NCBI GenBank assembly: GCA_020746875.1
Contig: JAGTJL010000008.1
Location: 2,294,001 to 2,358,000, forward strand
Length of the DNA: 64,000 nucleotides
Origin: Rhexocercosporidium sp. MPI-PUGE-AT-0058
Lineage: Eukaryota; Ascomycota; Leotiomycetes; Helotiales
Direction of reading: 5' to 3'
Within the stretch, counting starts at the first letter, position 1. Every line of letters begins with the position of its first letter. Below the pieces are notes generated by a model. The model searched no databases, was not told the origin of the DNA, and saw only the letters and a list, made by a program, of their open reading frames with translations. Positions 1 through 11,039 of the stretch are shown in pieces. The position numbers and the translations under genes were made by a program.

Positions 1-3000
1 TGTAAATACAGTAATTATTAGCATTTTATAAAGTTAAAGAAGCCTTTGAAAAGCTCAGAAAGAGTTTTAACTCCGTAAAGTGGTTCAATTAAATTAAATC
101 GATTATAACTTACGCTACAGAAGAGTAAAATCTAATCGAGCACTTACTTCTTATTAAATCTTATAAAGAATTAAATAATAAGTCAGACGAAGTTCTTTTA
201 ACGAGTTGTTTCAGAGCGTTAATAATCTTAATATATTAATAAGCTAGGCGCTGAAGACGATAACTCCCCGAGATATACTGCCGAAGTAAGCTCGTATAAT
301 AAGTTTTTAAAAGTAATCGAAAATTAGAAATTCTTTTTTAATATTACTTAAATATTTTATAATAAAAAAGATTTACTTTAATTAAAATAATTTTTAAAGC
401 TACGGTAAATAAGCTATTAGTTTAAAAAGAAGATGTATAATAATTAAGAGGTTACGCGTAATTAAACGATTTAAAATCTGAAGAAGCTTATAAAATTAAA
501 TAAATAAAATTAATTTGTATATTTAAATAGACGATAAAACGCGCGACAAGTTATAAGTTATTATGAGGGAAATGAGTTACTGTAATTGCCTTATATCAGT
601 AATAAAGATCGTCAGATTTATTATTAATAATATAAAAAGTTTATTTAGATATTAATAATTTTAATATAGCGTGCTTGGAAACGGAGCCTAGTATTTCGAG
701 ATTATGACGGTTAAGTTAAAGACGAATAAAGTAAGTACGGCTAATAAATTATAAATCTTTAGCTTTTTTATATTTTTCTTACGCTTTTAACTTTCTATAT
801 TATAAGTATTTTATTTTTAATTAAATTATCGGTTCTTAGAAATTAGCAATCGAGTTATCGTAAGCCTAAAGTTTAACGTAAGAATTATTATTAAATTTTA
901 TAAGTTCTCTCGATCGACGGCTGCTAAATCTGGGCCTCTACGCTGCTTAAGTGCTAGTAATAATAACTTAATTAAAAGCAAAAGTATAAGATAACGGATT
1001 AAATACCGTAACAAGCCGAGCCTGCCTTAAGTTATTTTAAATAACGTATTAAAGTACTAAAGTAATAACGATTTCATTTCCTCGGAGTTTCGGTCAATTA
1101 ATTTTAAGATAATAAGATAAGCAGAATTACTCCGTGCGAAAGGAGATTTTAATTAATCTGAATTACACGTTTCTTCCTTAACTATTCCGAAATCTCGCTT
1201 ATCGGAATTTAAATACCGCTATTATAATTCCGTCGCGGTAATAATTTTATAAAAGATTTAAGCGAGTAAATAATGCTTTATTATAAGTACTTAAGTTATT
1301 TATAAGTGTTTTTTTAATTTTGTCCTTATAAAGTTATTTCCTATTAAGTAAATTAACTAGACTTTAAGTCAGGAGCTTCCTTTAACTAAATATCAGTCCT
1401 CGGACCCTTAAACTAAGAATATTAATCGACTAAGAAAGAATATTATTATTTTCGCTTTTAAGATATATTTGCTTTTTTCTTAAACTTAGAATCCGACTTA
1501 GCTTATACCGGCTTATAAAGGTATTCGGGGTATACTTTCTTCATCCTTAAAGTCGCTATAAAGTTGTATTAATATGAAGTTCTTTAAAAAAAAACCTTAT
1601 TTTTAAATAAAAAGGAATTATTTTAATAAGAAAAGACTTCCGGAAAGCTCGATATTATTAATTCAGAAGTTGCTTACAATATAATTAATAAAAGCTTAAA
1701 ATAAATAATAAGATTAAAAATACTTCTTATTTTAATAAAACGATTAAAGCTGCGCTTTTACTTTAAGTTTTTGAATTATATTAAAAGAGTATTAAAGTAA
1801 GAGAAGTTAGCGATATCGAATAAGAAGGAACTTACTTTTAGCCTCTTACCCCTTCTAATTAATTAATAATAAGAAGTAAGTCGACGGAAAGCAACGACGA
1901 AAGCGGTCTAAGATAGCTTATAGCTTATTAAAGCTTTAAGAGTTGTTCTCGAGAAGCTTTTATCCCGTAACTTGCCGCCAGGAAAAGAAAGAGACCGTAA
2001 GGAAGACTAAGTAACTCGAAGTTAATATATAAAATATAATATTTCTTTTCTTCTCCTTTTAGATATATTAAATCTTAGTCGCTTATAGTAATTTATTTAT
2101 TCATTAAAGAATAATAGGAAAATATAATAAGAAGTTATTAAAGTATTATTAGCGCTTTTATTTAATATAATAATTATTAAGATAAAAAGAAGAGGAATTA
2201 CTTAAGACCGATTTCGTCGTTATTTAATATTAATTTATTAAAGAAGTAAAAGTAAAGAGAAGAAAATAAAAATGAAGAAAAGATTTAATTAAGTTAGCAA
2301 AAAAGATGCTTTGATTAGCTTCTTTTTACTTTTCTATTATACTTTAAACCTCGAAGGTAAGAAGACCGTCTTCCGATTACTTATTTACTTTTAATTTTAT
2401 ATATTTGTATATTCTTATTTCTTTAATATACTCTTAATATATTTCTTTTTGTTTTTGATAACGATTAGGAGGTTAGGAAGGTTCGTGGAAGATTTATTAA
2501 AATAAAAGTATAAGGAAGGAGCGGGGTCGTTGAAGACACGCTAGCTTGAGATATAGGGGAATATCGACGAATTCGACGCGTTATAGGGATCGATCTTTAT
2601 TCTATAAGGAAAGTCAGTTTTTACGCCGTGAAGGAAGGAGTCGGGAATTTATTTAGAATATTAGTTATACGCCGATTTATTTTAAAAGAATTATTTTGAC
2701 TTTACTAAAGCTGAAATTTATTTAAATATAATATTTAAGAAGGTAAGTTTAAGCGGTAAGAATAATGCAATAAGTGTTAAGAGGTATAGAAAGACTAATA
2801 TAAATATAAAGAAACGCGTAAAACCTTCCTAAGAGTATTATAGAAAAGAATAATAAAATTATTAAAAAAGAAAGAAAGAAAAAAGAATAATAAGGTAAAA
2901 GACGATATTTGAGAGTATTAAGCGAGATAATTATTTGCTTTTAAAAGTGAGGTGCAAGTTACTTGACACTTACTTGTTTTTATTTAAATATATTTTCCTT

Positions 3001-3085
3001 TGAGTATTTAGAGCTTTAAAGCTGTAATATTAGTTTTTACTTTTTTACTCGAGGTCGAGTATGAGTTTTTTAAGGGGGGGACGCA
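1..3085 (+). mobile_element. 3' internal part of an AT-rich, heavily mutated LTR retroelement (5' end outside window)
   Basis: This stretch is very AT-rich and every frame is broken by TAA/TAG stops. I could not recognise gag or pol domains, so the assignment rests on its end. A purine run sits at about 3070-3080, followed by a TG...CA-bounded segment starting at 3086, which resembles a polypurine tract followed by a 3' LTR. Just upstream, a short reading frame resembles the Glu/Phe/Lys/Gly-rich end seen in some fungal retroelement polyproteins. The superfamily is undetermined. Confidence 0.4.
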
Positions 3086-3377
3086 TGTGGTGGGGTTAAC
3101 TTCAGAGGTCCATTTATTACGTGATTGAGTTGTATTTTGCTGTATTTAAGATGGCTTTTAAAGCAATATTCTTTAAAAAACGAAAAAATAAAATAACGAT
3201 TTTTATTATTATAACTTTTCCTTTTTATTTAAACTATACCTCTTCCCTCCCTTAACAGATTATACTCCTTAAATATATAATATCTCTAGTATTTGTTAAA
3301 TAAGTATTTCCTACGTTTACCCTCCGGTACTTGCTTTGCTACCCTCTTGTTGTGTGCTTAGTGTTTTCCCCTTCACA
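3086..3377 (+). repeat. probable 3' LTR (292 bp, TG...CA)
   Basis: The segment starts TGTGGTGGGG and ends TTCACA, directly after a G-rich purine run on the same strand. It is less AT-rich than its surroundings. Its partner LTR would lie left of the window, so identity between two copies cannot be tested here. It ends one base before the reverse-oriented solo LTR. Confidence 0.4.
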
Positions 3378-3378
3378 A

Positions 3379-3636
3379 TATAACGATATTAGTTAAGAGA
3401 GTAGTATAAAAAGTATATAATAATACTTTAATTAAGGCTATTAAAAGCTAATAAGTCTAATATAAAGGAAATAAGAAGATAAAGAAGAAAAGAAGAAGTA
3501 GAAGGAGTATGAGTTTATATATATAAGCTCCTCCGAAACCCTTCCGATATTAGTCCGACTCGGCATGACTTAGTTACTTCTGAACCCCTGGATTCCCTGA
3601 CTCGCTGAGAAGCTCTTAAGTGCACCTATTGTCACA
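3379..3636 (-). repeat. solo LTR (258 bp) of the same Ty3/gypsy family as the element at 9006-16661
   Basis: The reverse complement aligns over its full length with the two 258-bp LTRs at 9006-9263 and 16404-16661. It shares the GAGTCAGGGAAT block and the CCGAGTCGGACT-like block. The visible differences from the 9006 copy look mostly like transitions. Neither flank continues into sequence matching the inside of that element, so this looks like a recombined solo LTR. A clean target duplication is not visible (cacaa against aataa). Confidence 0.8.
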
Positions 3637-4118
3637 AATAATTATTATATATACGCTTGTCTAGTTCCTTTTCATAAGGTCGGGCTCGTAATATAAAAGA
3701 GCTAAGGCTTTACAATATAAATAGAATTAGTTATACTTATATTTTTAATTACGCCGGCGTTTTGTTTCCCTTTACGGGTAACCCCCGCTATATATACGCT
3801 CTTTTTCTGGACTTTTTTAAAGGTCAGAGATTAGTTCTTTAAATATATTTTCCCTGAACTTCTACGAAGCTTTACCTGTCATAACCTCTATCTAATACTA
3901 TAATACGTAAATAAAGACTTTCTTAAATTAATATGATTAGCGTATAACCTCTTTATATTTAGTCGCAATCTTATAACTTTTATTATGCTTTTAATCGTCG
4001 AGTAGAGGGGTTGATAGAGTTATAATTAGGGATTTAGGGGTAGAATTAAAGTTGTGTAGGTGAAGAGCCTAAAGCGCACGGACCCGTGCCCGCCGGTTCG
4101 CTAAGGAGGCTCCCGGTG
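3637..4118. other. AT-rich spacer, no gene seen
   Basis: No reading frame or repeat boundary was recognised. The last 40 bases before the Tc1 element are abruptly GC-rich. Confidence 0.5.
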
Positions 4119-4120
4119 TA

Positions 4121-5372
4121 CGAAAGGGGGTTTTCAGTGGGTCTCGTCACCCCCCCTGTTTCTGCCGTATTCTATTGCTATTTACAGTATTAATCAACTA
4201 CTATCCTAAAGGTCCTCCTTTCCTTAATCTAACCTTTTCTAGCCTTCGTGGTATACTATCAACGAATCTATTAATTGTATTAATAAATATCTCGTTCTCC
4301 TAAATATCTAAAATAACATTCTTTAAGTCTTTAAGTGCCTAACCACCGTGAGGATTCCTATTTCTAAGCTTTTGCTTTAGAACTTTCCAAATATTCTCAA
4401 TTGAATTAAGGTCTGGCGAGCAAGGAGGCCAGTTAACTGAGTATATATAGCATTCTAAGCGTACGGCATTACAAAGACCATGGTTTTGAGGTGTATTAAC
4501 TTTTCCATGAACCTTGCTGTTATCCTCCACGCAAAAGAAGTCTCCTGGTTGCTTAAATATCTCTTTTAATAAGCCTCTCAAGATTTAATTTGCGTATTTC
4601 CTTTAAGTGAACCCTTTGCCTTCTCCTTCGTACGAGCAAAAGTAGATCTTTGACTTAAATCCATAACCAATTGCTGCCCACGCCATAACGGATTTATGAC
4701 CTGAATGAAACGTGAATTGAATACAATCAAGTCTTCTTCTCTCTCCTCGTTTACGAAGGACTTTTCGTCGACGAAGAATATTTATACGAGCAATCGTTTT
4801 ATTTATAAACCTTCCTCGTCGCCAGTATTCTTGCGTTCGGTCCCAATTAGCAATAGCGAAGCTCCAACGTTTAAGCCTATTTGCTTTTAATATAAAAGGC
4901 TTGCAATCTGAAACATAATAATAATAGCCGTGTCGTTAAAAGGCTCGGAGGAGAGTAATATCGGCGCAATCAAGGTGGAATTGCTCACGGATTTGTCGTA
5001 AAGAAAGAGTTCGACGTTCGTAAGAGCCTATAAACCACTTAATAATCTCTTGAATTTGCTCATTAGAAACCTTTAGAAGAGCGCCAGGAGGCTTTGCTAA
5101 TCGATCAGGTTTATCAATAAAATATTGTGCTGAAGAACGAGGTATTTTCAACTTGCGAGCGGCTCCTTTAACTAAATAGCCTTCAGCTAAAAGAGTCTTA
5201 AATCGCACTCGAGTCGGAGTTTCATGTGTCCAAGGCATTTTGAAGATGTTTACTCTACACAAATCAGTTAGAGACAGTCATTAAATCAATGACAAAGGCA
5301 TAGGTTCGACAAGCTTCGATGAGTCTCACCGCCTTGCAGGGGGTGACGAGACCCACTGAAAACCCCCTTTCG
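4121..5372 (-). mobile_element. complete but inactivated Tc1/mariner element (1252 bp)
   Basis: A 34-bp perfect terminal inverted repeat (4121-4154 and 5339-5372, beginning CGAAAGGGGGTTTTCAG) is flanked on both sides by TA, the target duplication used by Tc1/mariner elements. A single transposase frame lies between on the minus strand. The total length is normal for the family. The ends are intact while the coding region carries five nonsense codons, so the copy could only be mobilised in trans. Confidence 0.92.
4201..5262 (-). pseudogene. Tc1/mariner transposase with five in-frame stops
   Basis: Reading 5262 to 4201 on the minus strand gives one uninterrupted frame of about 353 codons, apart from stops at 4936-4938 (TAA), 4603-4605 (TAA), 4585-4587 (TAA), 4339-4341 (TAG) and 4300-4302 (TAG). 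No frameshift is needed. The N-terminal third is a helix-turn-helix region (PWTHETPTRVRFKTLL onward). The middle has a VMAWAAIGYG segment before the second catalytic Asp, in VEDNSKVHGK. The last acidic residue is the Glu of SPDLNSIENIW. The C-terminus shows the INRFVDSIPRRLE pattern of the family. All five stops are explained by C-to-T changes in Gln codons, as RIP would produce. The second ATG (5238) is an equally good start. Confidence 0.88.
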
Positions 5373-5374
5373 TA

Positions 5375-8300
5375 CGTAATTATCCGCACACCAAAACAGA
5401 TACCTCTGGAAACTGGGTTTGTAATAACGCAACCGACGATAATGTTGAACTAAAAAGTCAATCGTACTATAAAGAGATTCTCTTGATCCTAAATTTTCTT
5501 TTTGGAAGAATCGAATTAATGATCAACTTCGTAAGCGTGCGTTGAAAAGAAGGTCTCAAGACGATTTTCAGTGTTCTCGCTTATTTTGGTAAGGTAGCGC
5601 TTAGGCCTGAGGCAAACGCCAAGGTACCAAAACGTCACGTCACCAAAAATGCTAGTGAGCCCGTACCATCAAATAATCTCATCGCACTTTCTCTTTTTCT
5701 TTTGCTTTCTCTTCTTTCGTACATCAGCTGTAGAATCACTTGCGCTCGTGCTCCTGGCTGTGATGAGACAATGTTCACGCGCGAAAGCGTGCTATTATTG
5801 AACGAACCACTGGAGAAATCCTTTTGGATCGTCAGAATAGGTGTGAACATTTAAATCTGAGCCCCTGCCCTTCATCATGTATCTTCCTTTTGATTTATCG
5901 ATAGCATTAGATACATTCTTTTTAATATTAGCAGCTGTGTATTTCTCTGTTTACATTCTGCGGTTTCCGTGCTGGAATACTGACGGTGGCTACGCATTTC
6001 TGTCACAGTTGACGCTACAGATGATAGAATGTCTGGAACTATATTGTTGCACGATTTGAGGACTTGCGGTTGAAAGGGGCATGTGTGGGGATTTCGTGCG
6101 AGCCTCGATGTACCATATGACGAGATCTGACTTGGTAGCACCTTAAACGCAATGGTGACTTGTGTGTGTCTTTACAAGCAATTTCTCGCACGAATTATAA
6201 AGCAATGGGCAGTAGAAGATTCTTAATTCAACGTGTTTGTGCCTATTCATGGTCTCGTCTTTATCTCCAAGCCCCATCCCAAGTTCCGTCGTCCTGCTCA
6301 CCCCGCGGTGCTCTGACGTCAATTTATGTCTTAGTTTGCTTTAGTCAGAATCCTAACTGAAGGTTTTGCAACGAGACTCCCGATTGAGGCTGCCTGACAA
6401 CACTTCAATTGAGAGATCAGCAGCGTCTGTTCCATTTTGTCCTCATGGCTTCCGAGCGATTATTACATTCTTTAGAGTCTAGGCCGTCGATGCGTAGGAC
6501 CAGCGCCCAGTGCATGGACTGCAAGAAGACGAGATTGCAAGAAGGCAGAGTGGCTAAAAAATTAATCGTCAGTGACGAAGTTGGGTATAAAAAATTGTGC
6601 TCACTCTCCTATAGATGGGGTCCGCAGTCGTTGACTGGGCTGGAAGCGGGCAGGGGAAAGAAAGGAGGTGAGGGGAAGGGAAAGGAGGTGATGAATAGGA
6701 ATGTTTGCCCTCAGTCGCGCTCGGATAATATCGGGTTAACCAGAAGGACTACCAGCGGTTTGTTCCCTTAGATGTAGAATCACTTTATCATTATTGGGCA
6801 AGGGGTGACAGAAGTCCATGCACTTACCTAGGCCTGTTACAGAGAGGTACGTAGCCGCTGTCAGAGATGTGCTGTGCTGGATGCGGAAGGATATTAATCG
6901 CTGGGTGCTTGAACTGGCCAGTACGATATGGTACAGATCGATCGGTACGCGATGTCAATGAGAGAGAAAGATTCAGCTGTGACAAACTACTGGTGGTTAA
7001 CAAGGTGCGCATAACAAGATGACAATCGATCAAGGTCTAGGACATACTAATGTGGTGTGGTGACGGGCAATCGATGGCAGCGGCCTGCTGCTGGGATGCA
7101 AGACCCCCGTCCAACTGTGATGGAGGGAGACTGTCCTGCGACGATGAAGGATATGGCGACGGATTCGAGGAGCAGTTGACGTACTGAGTGGCACTAAGGT
7201 AGATTTGAAGGTGTGCATTGAAGCAACGATCGAGAGTCAATACATTGGTATTGTGCCGTTGATGAAAGGATGGAAGACGGGAAAAAGAGAAGAAGATGGG
7301 GAGAAGATGGGAAGAGGATGGGCATCAAGTAGCTAGCTTGAGAGTTTCAAAGGCAAGAGCTCCCCGAGATCGCACCACGTGCTCCCTGTTCGTCCCCCTC
7401 TCCCCCCTCTCTTGGGCTCGAGAAACCCGCAACTCAGAGCAACTTACTTACCTACCTTACGGGAATGAAGCTGTAGAATGCGTATGGTCTTGATATTAGA
7501 GAAGATATTTGGTATGTTAACTCTTAGGCCTAAAGATGGGATTCTGTTCTATTGTACAGACCATCCCATGGAAACCGTTCCTTCAGTCGTCTCATCCACC
7601 ATGGGCCAAATGGTCGTGCGAGAACGATCTATCAGGGTAGCTATCTGTTTTATGGTCTAACTTCATTTCCTCACCCACTCTCTTTTGGGTAGTTCCGAAG
7701 GATCTGCACGAGATGCCTGATTAATAGAACAGATATTCGTTAATGACATGGTAAATTTCATTAAGCTAGAGCTGCAGCCTATTCATGGTAGTTTCGACTT
7801 GTGCTTCTACTTTAACATTCAGCCAAGCCAAAAGTTCCTTCCGGTCCTCATGAATTCTTGAGAACAACAAATGAGCTTCACTAGGAACGGTTTTTTTGAT
7901 TTTCGCCGATGCTTGAAAAAACCAACCTTTAAGAAGGCAAGTCTACTTACCTATTCTCATACTTTGTGTTAAACCACTACCTAAGATAAAAACTATTAAT
8001 AAAACGAATAGATAGTCCACCCTTATTATTTAGGGCTCAGTAACTAGGTAGTCTAGTACTCTGCTCAACACTCTCAATTTGTAGGGCTGAAAAGTTTGCA
8101 TTTGGTAGGTTTCAGGTAGAACTTCAATGGGCTGTCATGCCCACATTGATTTCGAGTACAAAATTGTTAAAGTGAGGCCGTTGAGCGAGAATATGGCCTC
8201 TACATAGAAGGCTTTAGTCTAAATATACAAAACTACTACAGCAGTAAGTATGTGTAGTCACCAGTCTCCACAGTCCCGTTCTTGGCAGCTGAGGATTAAT

Positions 8301-8390
8301 ACACATCAAACCTAGATAAAAATCTTTGGTTTCACTCGACATCACAAGGGTTAAAGCGTCTATTCTTCTAGTATCTGAAATCAAATCTGT
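5375..8390. other. 3-kb stretch of ordinary base composition without a supported gene
   Basis: Composition is close to that of the gene-rich right side. Several short ORFs (for example 5877-6059, 6409-6771, 7030-7240 on the minus strand) overlap one another on both strands, and I could see no family motif, plausible intron chain or shared frame in them. I see no tRNA. It is probably intergenic DNA caught between transposon insertions, possibly with relics too old to recognise. Confidence 0.5.
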
Positions 8391-8599
8391 AGTAAAACCA
8401 GAGTGTCCAATAAGCCAATCAGCCAGCTATCAGCTGAGAATCTTTCTTAACTGACTGGCTTAAATACAAACTCATAGCTTAATAGACTAAACTAAAGAGC
8501 TAAAAAGCTATTGAAAAGCTAATTCTAATTTTAAAAGTATATTAAAAAGCCCTCCTAAGGTTAATAGCTCCAAACGCTAATATAAGCTCTATAAAACCT

Positions 8600-9000
8600 C
8601 TTCTTTGCTAATTCTTTAGACACTCCTAGTGCTATAATACTTAAGTAGATAATCTCGACGAATATATTATAGTTTATATAAAACAAAACGAGAAAACACG
8701 CTTACACTCCGAGCTTATAGTAGATATACATAGAAAATCTAAAGCTATCTTTGTAAGCTATAGCCATTGGGCTTGCTTTTCATATTAATATTTTAATAAA
8801 GGCTTTTTTAATAAAAGCTCTTCAAGGTATAAGGCTAATTAGTCTTTTCGGCTTAACGCGCACGGAAGTCTTACTAAAGAAGAAGTATTAATTAAAGGAA
8901 GAGTTAGCTTTTTTAATTAAGTAATTTTATAAGCTTTAATAAGCTTTAGCTCCGGTAATCTCTTTTTAAGCCGCATAATCACTTCTCCCTTATAATTGCT
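8600..9000 (-). pseudogene. hAT transposase, C-terminal dimerisation part (decayed)
   Basis: The minus strand encodes a degenerate version of the hAT C-terminal signature around 8680-8790. Alternating hydrophobic residues are followed by a Ser-Ser-Glu-Cys-x-Arg-Val-Phe-Ser motif, which in the family precedes the dimerisation helix. Frequent TAA/TAG codons interrupt the frame. It continues the transposase whose upstream part lies at 16667-18679, beyond the inserted retrotransposon. Confidence 0.72.
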
Positions 9001-9005
9001 CTTCT

Positions 9006-9263
9006 TGTGACGATAGGTGCACTTAGGAGCTTCTCAGCGAGTCAGGGAATCCAGGGGTTTAGAGGTAACTAAGTTATGCCGAGTCGGACTAGTACCGGAG
9101 GGGTTTCGGAGGAGCTTATATATATGAACTTACACTCCTTCCACTTCTTCTTTCCTTCTTTATCTTCTTGTTTCCTTTGTATTAGACTTATTAGCTCTTG
9201 ATAGCCTTAGCTAAAGTACTACTATATACCTCTTATACCGCTTTCTTAGCTAGTGTCGTTATA
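9006..9263 (+). repeat. 5' LTR of the gypsy element
   Basis: Starts TGTGACGATAGG. The last bases read ATA where ACA is expected, a single C-to-T change. It is clearly less mutated than the 3' copy. It contains GGAGCTTATATATATGAACT, a TATA-like stretch that could be its promoter. Confidence 0.92.
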
Positions 9264-9576
9264 TTAAATAAGAAGATCACTTTCGCCGGAGACGGCTTTA
9301 TAATACCTCATTAGAGATTCAGTTATTAATATTTCAAAGAGTTAAGATTCCAGAGATTTCTTAATAATTAGGAACTAGGGTTTAGTTCAGCAATTCGCAA
9401 TTAATAACGCCTAGAGCAGTCTTCGTTAATTACGCTCTAAATAACCTCCTTCGCATAGAGGCCGCTGTAGACAGATTTTGAGGAAGTGTTTTCATTATAT
9501 TCGGAACTTTATTATTTAAGTACGAAACCCCCCGAATCTGCCTTAAGTCAGATACTTGTTTTTATTAAGACTTATT

Positions 9577-10990
9577 ATGTCTTAATTAACTGCTGAAGAA
9601 CTTATTAGATTAGGTCTTTTAGCTGCTACGACCTCCTTAAGGGCGCCTTTTAATTCAGAAACACTTGCTGCTTCGCCTTTTAAAACTAGCGTTGCTACCC
9701 GAAAGAATAAAGGTAAAGCTTGGGACGATACGGATTATAATAACCCTGACGTTTTGAAAGGATTCTTTTAAGCCGTTAATAATCGAACTAAGGATTAGGT
9801 AAATAAGTAAAAAGAATTCCAATCTAGTTTTACTAGAATTAAGGCTATGCTCGTAGCCCTTGCTACCCCTCGACCTAATTCAGTACGACCTGACGACGAT
9901 CCTGAAGAAGATTTTATTCCTTCCGAGCTTTCCGAATTATCTCAGAGTCGCTTACGAACCCTTATTCCTCTTCTACTTCGATTAGTGGAATTTAATAAAG
10001 GTTCGCCAGGGGGTTATGCTTCTCTTACTTCCGGAGCTTATTTAAGCTCGTTTCGGCTTTTTAAAATTTAATTAACGGAGAAGATTATTTTATTAAATAA
10101 TAGCTTGGATTTTTTGTTTAAATAATGGCGTGCTTCAGTTTAAGACCGCTTAAAAGTTAACGCTAATCTTTACTTAACGAAAAGAGCTCGTCGTGCTCTC
10201 GTTTAGGGATTAATTATCGGAACGGTATAATTTTATTTAGAACTTTAATATCTTTCGGAAACTTATTCTTTTAAGACTGCTAAAGAGATGATTATACTTT
10301 TAAAATCTTACTTCTTAACCGGCTACGAAGCGGACGAGTTCCGGTTTACTTTTTACGATTTATATATAAACCCTTATTTTAAGAAGACTTTTACTGAGTT
10401 TAAAGTAAGATTCTAGAGCGCTGCTATTTAAAGTAGCGTCGCTAAGTCGGAATAATTCTTTTATATATAGCAAAAGCTCTCTCTTAAGTTACAAGACGAG
10501 ACTTTTGTTATTAAATTAATCTAAGGGAATAATTATAATAAAATAGTTTCTTACTTTATCTCGCTAGACTCAGAGAACTGCCGGAATCGTATGCTTAATT
10601 TAAATTTCATTTTAACTCGTACCCCGAATGTAACTCGGAAGCCGTTCGATTCGGGTCAGACTACTTCTTCCGCTCAGACGCCTGCTTAAAGAACTACCTT
10701 CGCTTATTAATCTTTTTCTGCTTTATTCCAACGCTTTTTTACTCCTTAACGATAGTCTATTTCTTTTCTACCGCGCTAAAGCTTTACATATCTAAGGCCT
10801 CAGACTTTTACAGGCGATAATTCAATTAAGTATTATAATTACGGTAAATTTGATTATTATAAGAGCGACTGCCTCGAGACTCCTAAGGTTTAGCTCGTAG
10901 ACGAAGGAATCGAGGAAGAAGGCGTAGAACTAAGAGAAGAGCAGGAAGAGTTATTAGAAGGATAAATAGAAGAAAACAAGGAGGCTTAAG
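9577..10990 (+). pseudogene. gypsy gag remnant
   Basis: A frame starting at ATG 9577 runs for long stretches interrupted only by TAA/TAG. The segment 9847-10071 is open. Near 10832-10873 the frame shows the spacing of a CCHC zinc knuckle in which two of the Cys positions and the His position read Tyr, as G-to-A or C-to-T changes would cause; the last Cys survives. This supports gag followed by pol, and shows that the nucleic-acid-binding motif is destroyed. Confidence 0.72.
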
Positions 10991-11039
10991 GAAAGACTTC
11001 TTCTTAAGTCTACGCAAATATAATCTGTTAAAGCTTAAT

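Noticed and set aside
5635..7660. several short ORFs as genes
   Set aside because: They overlap on both strands, have no motif or intron logic, and are no longer than expected by chance.
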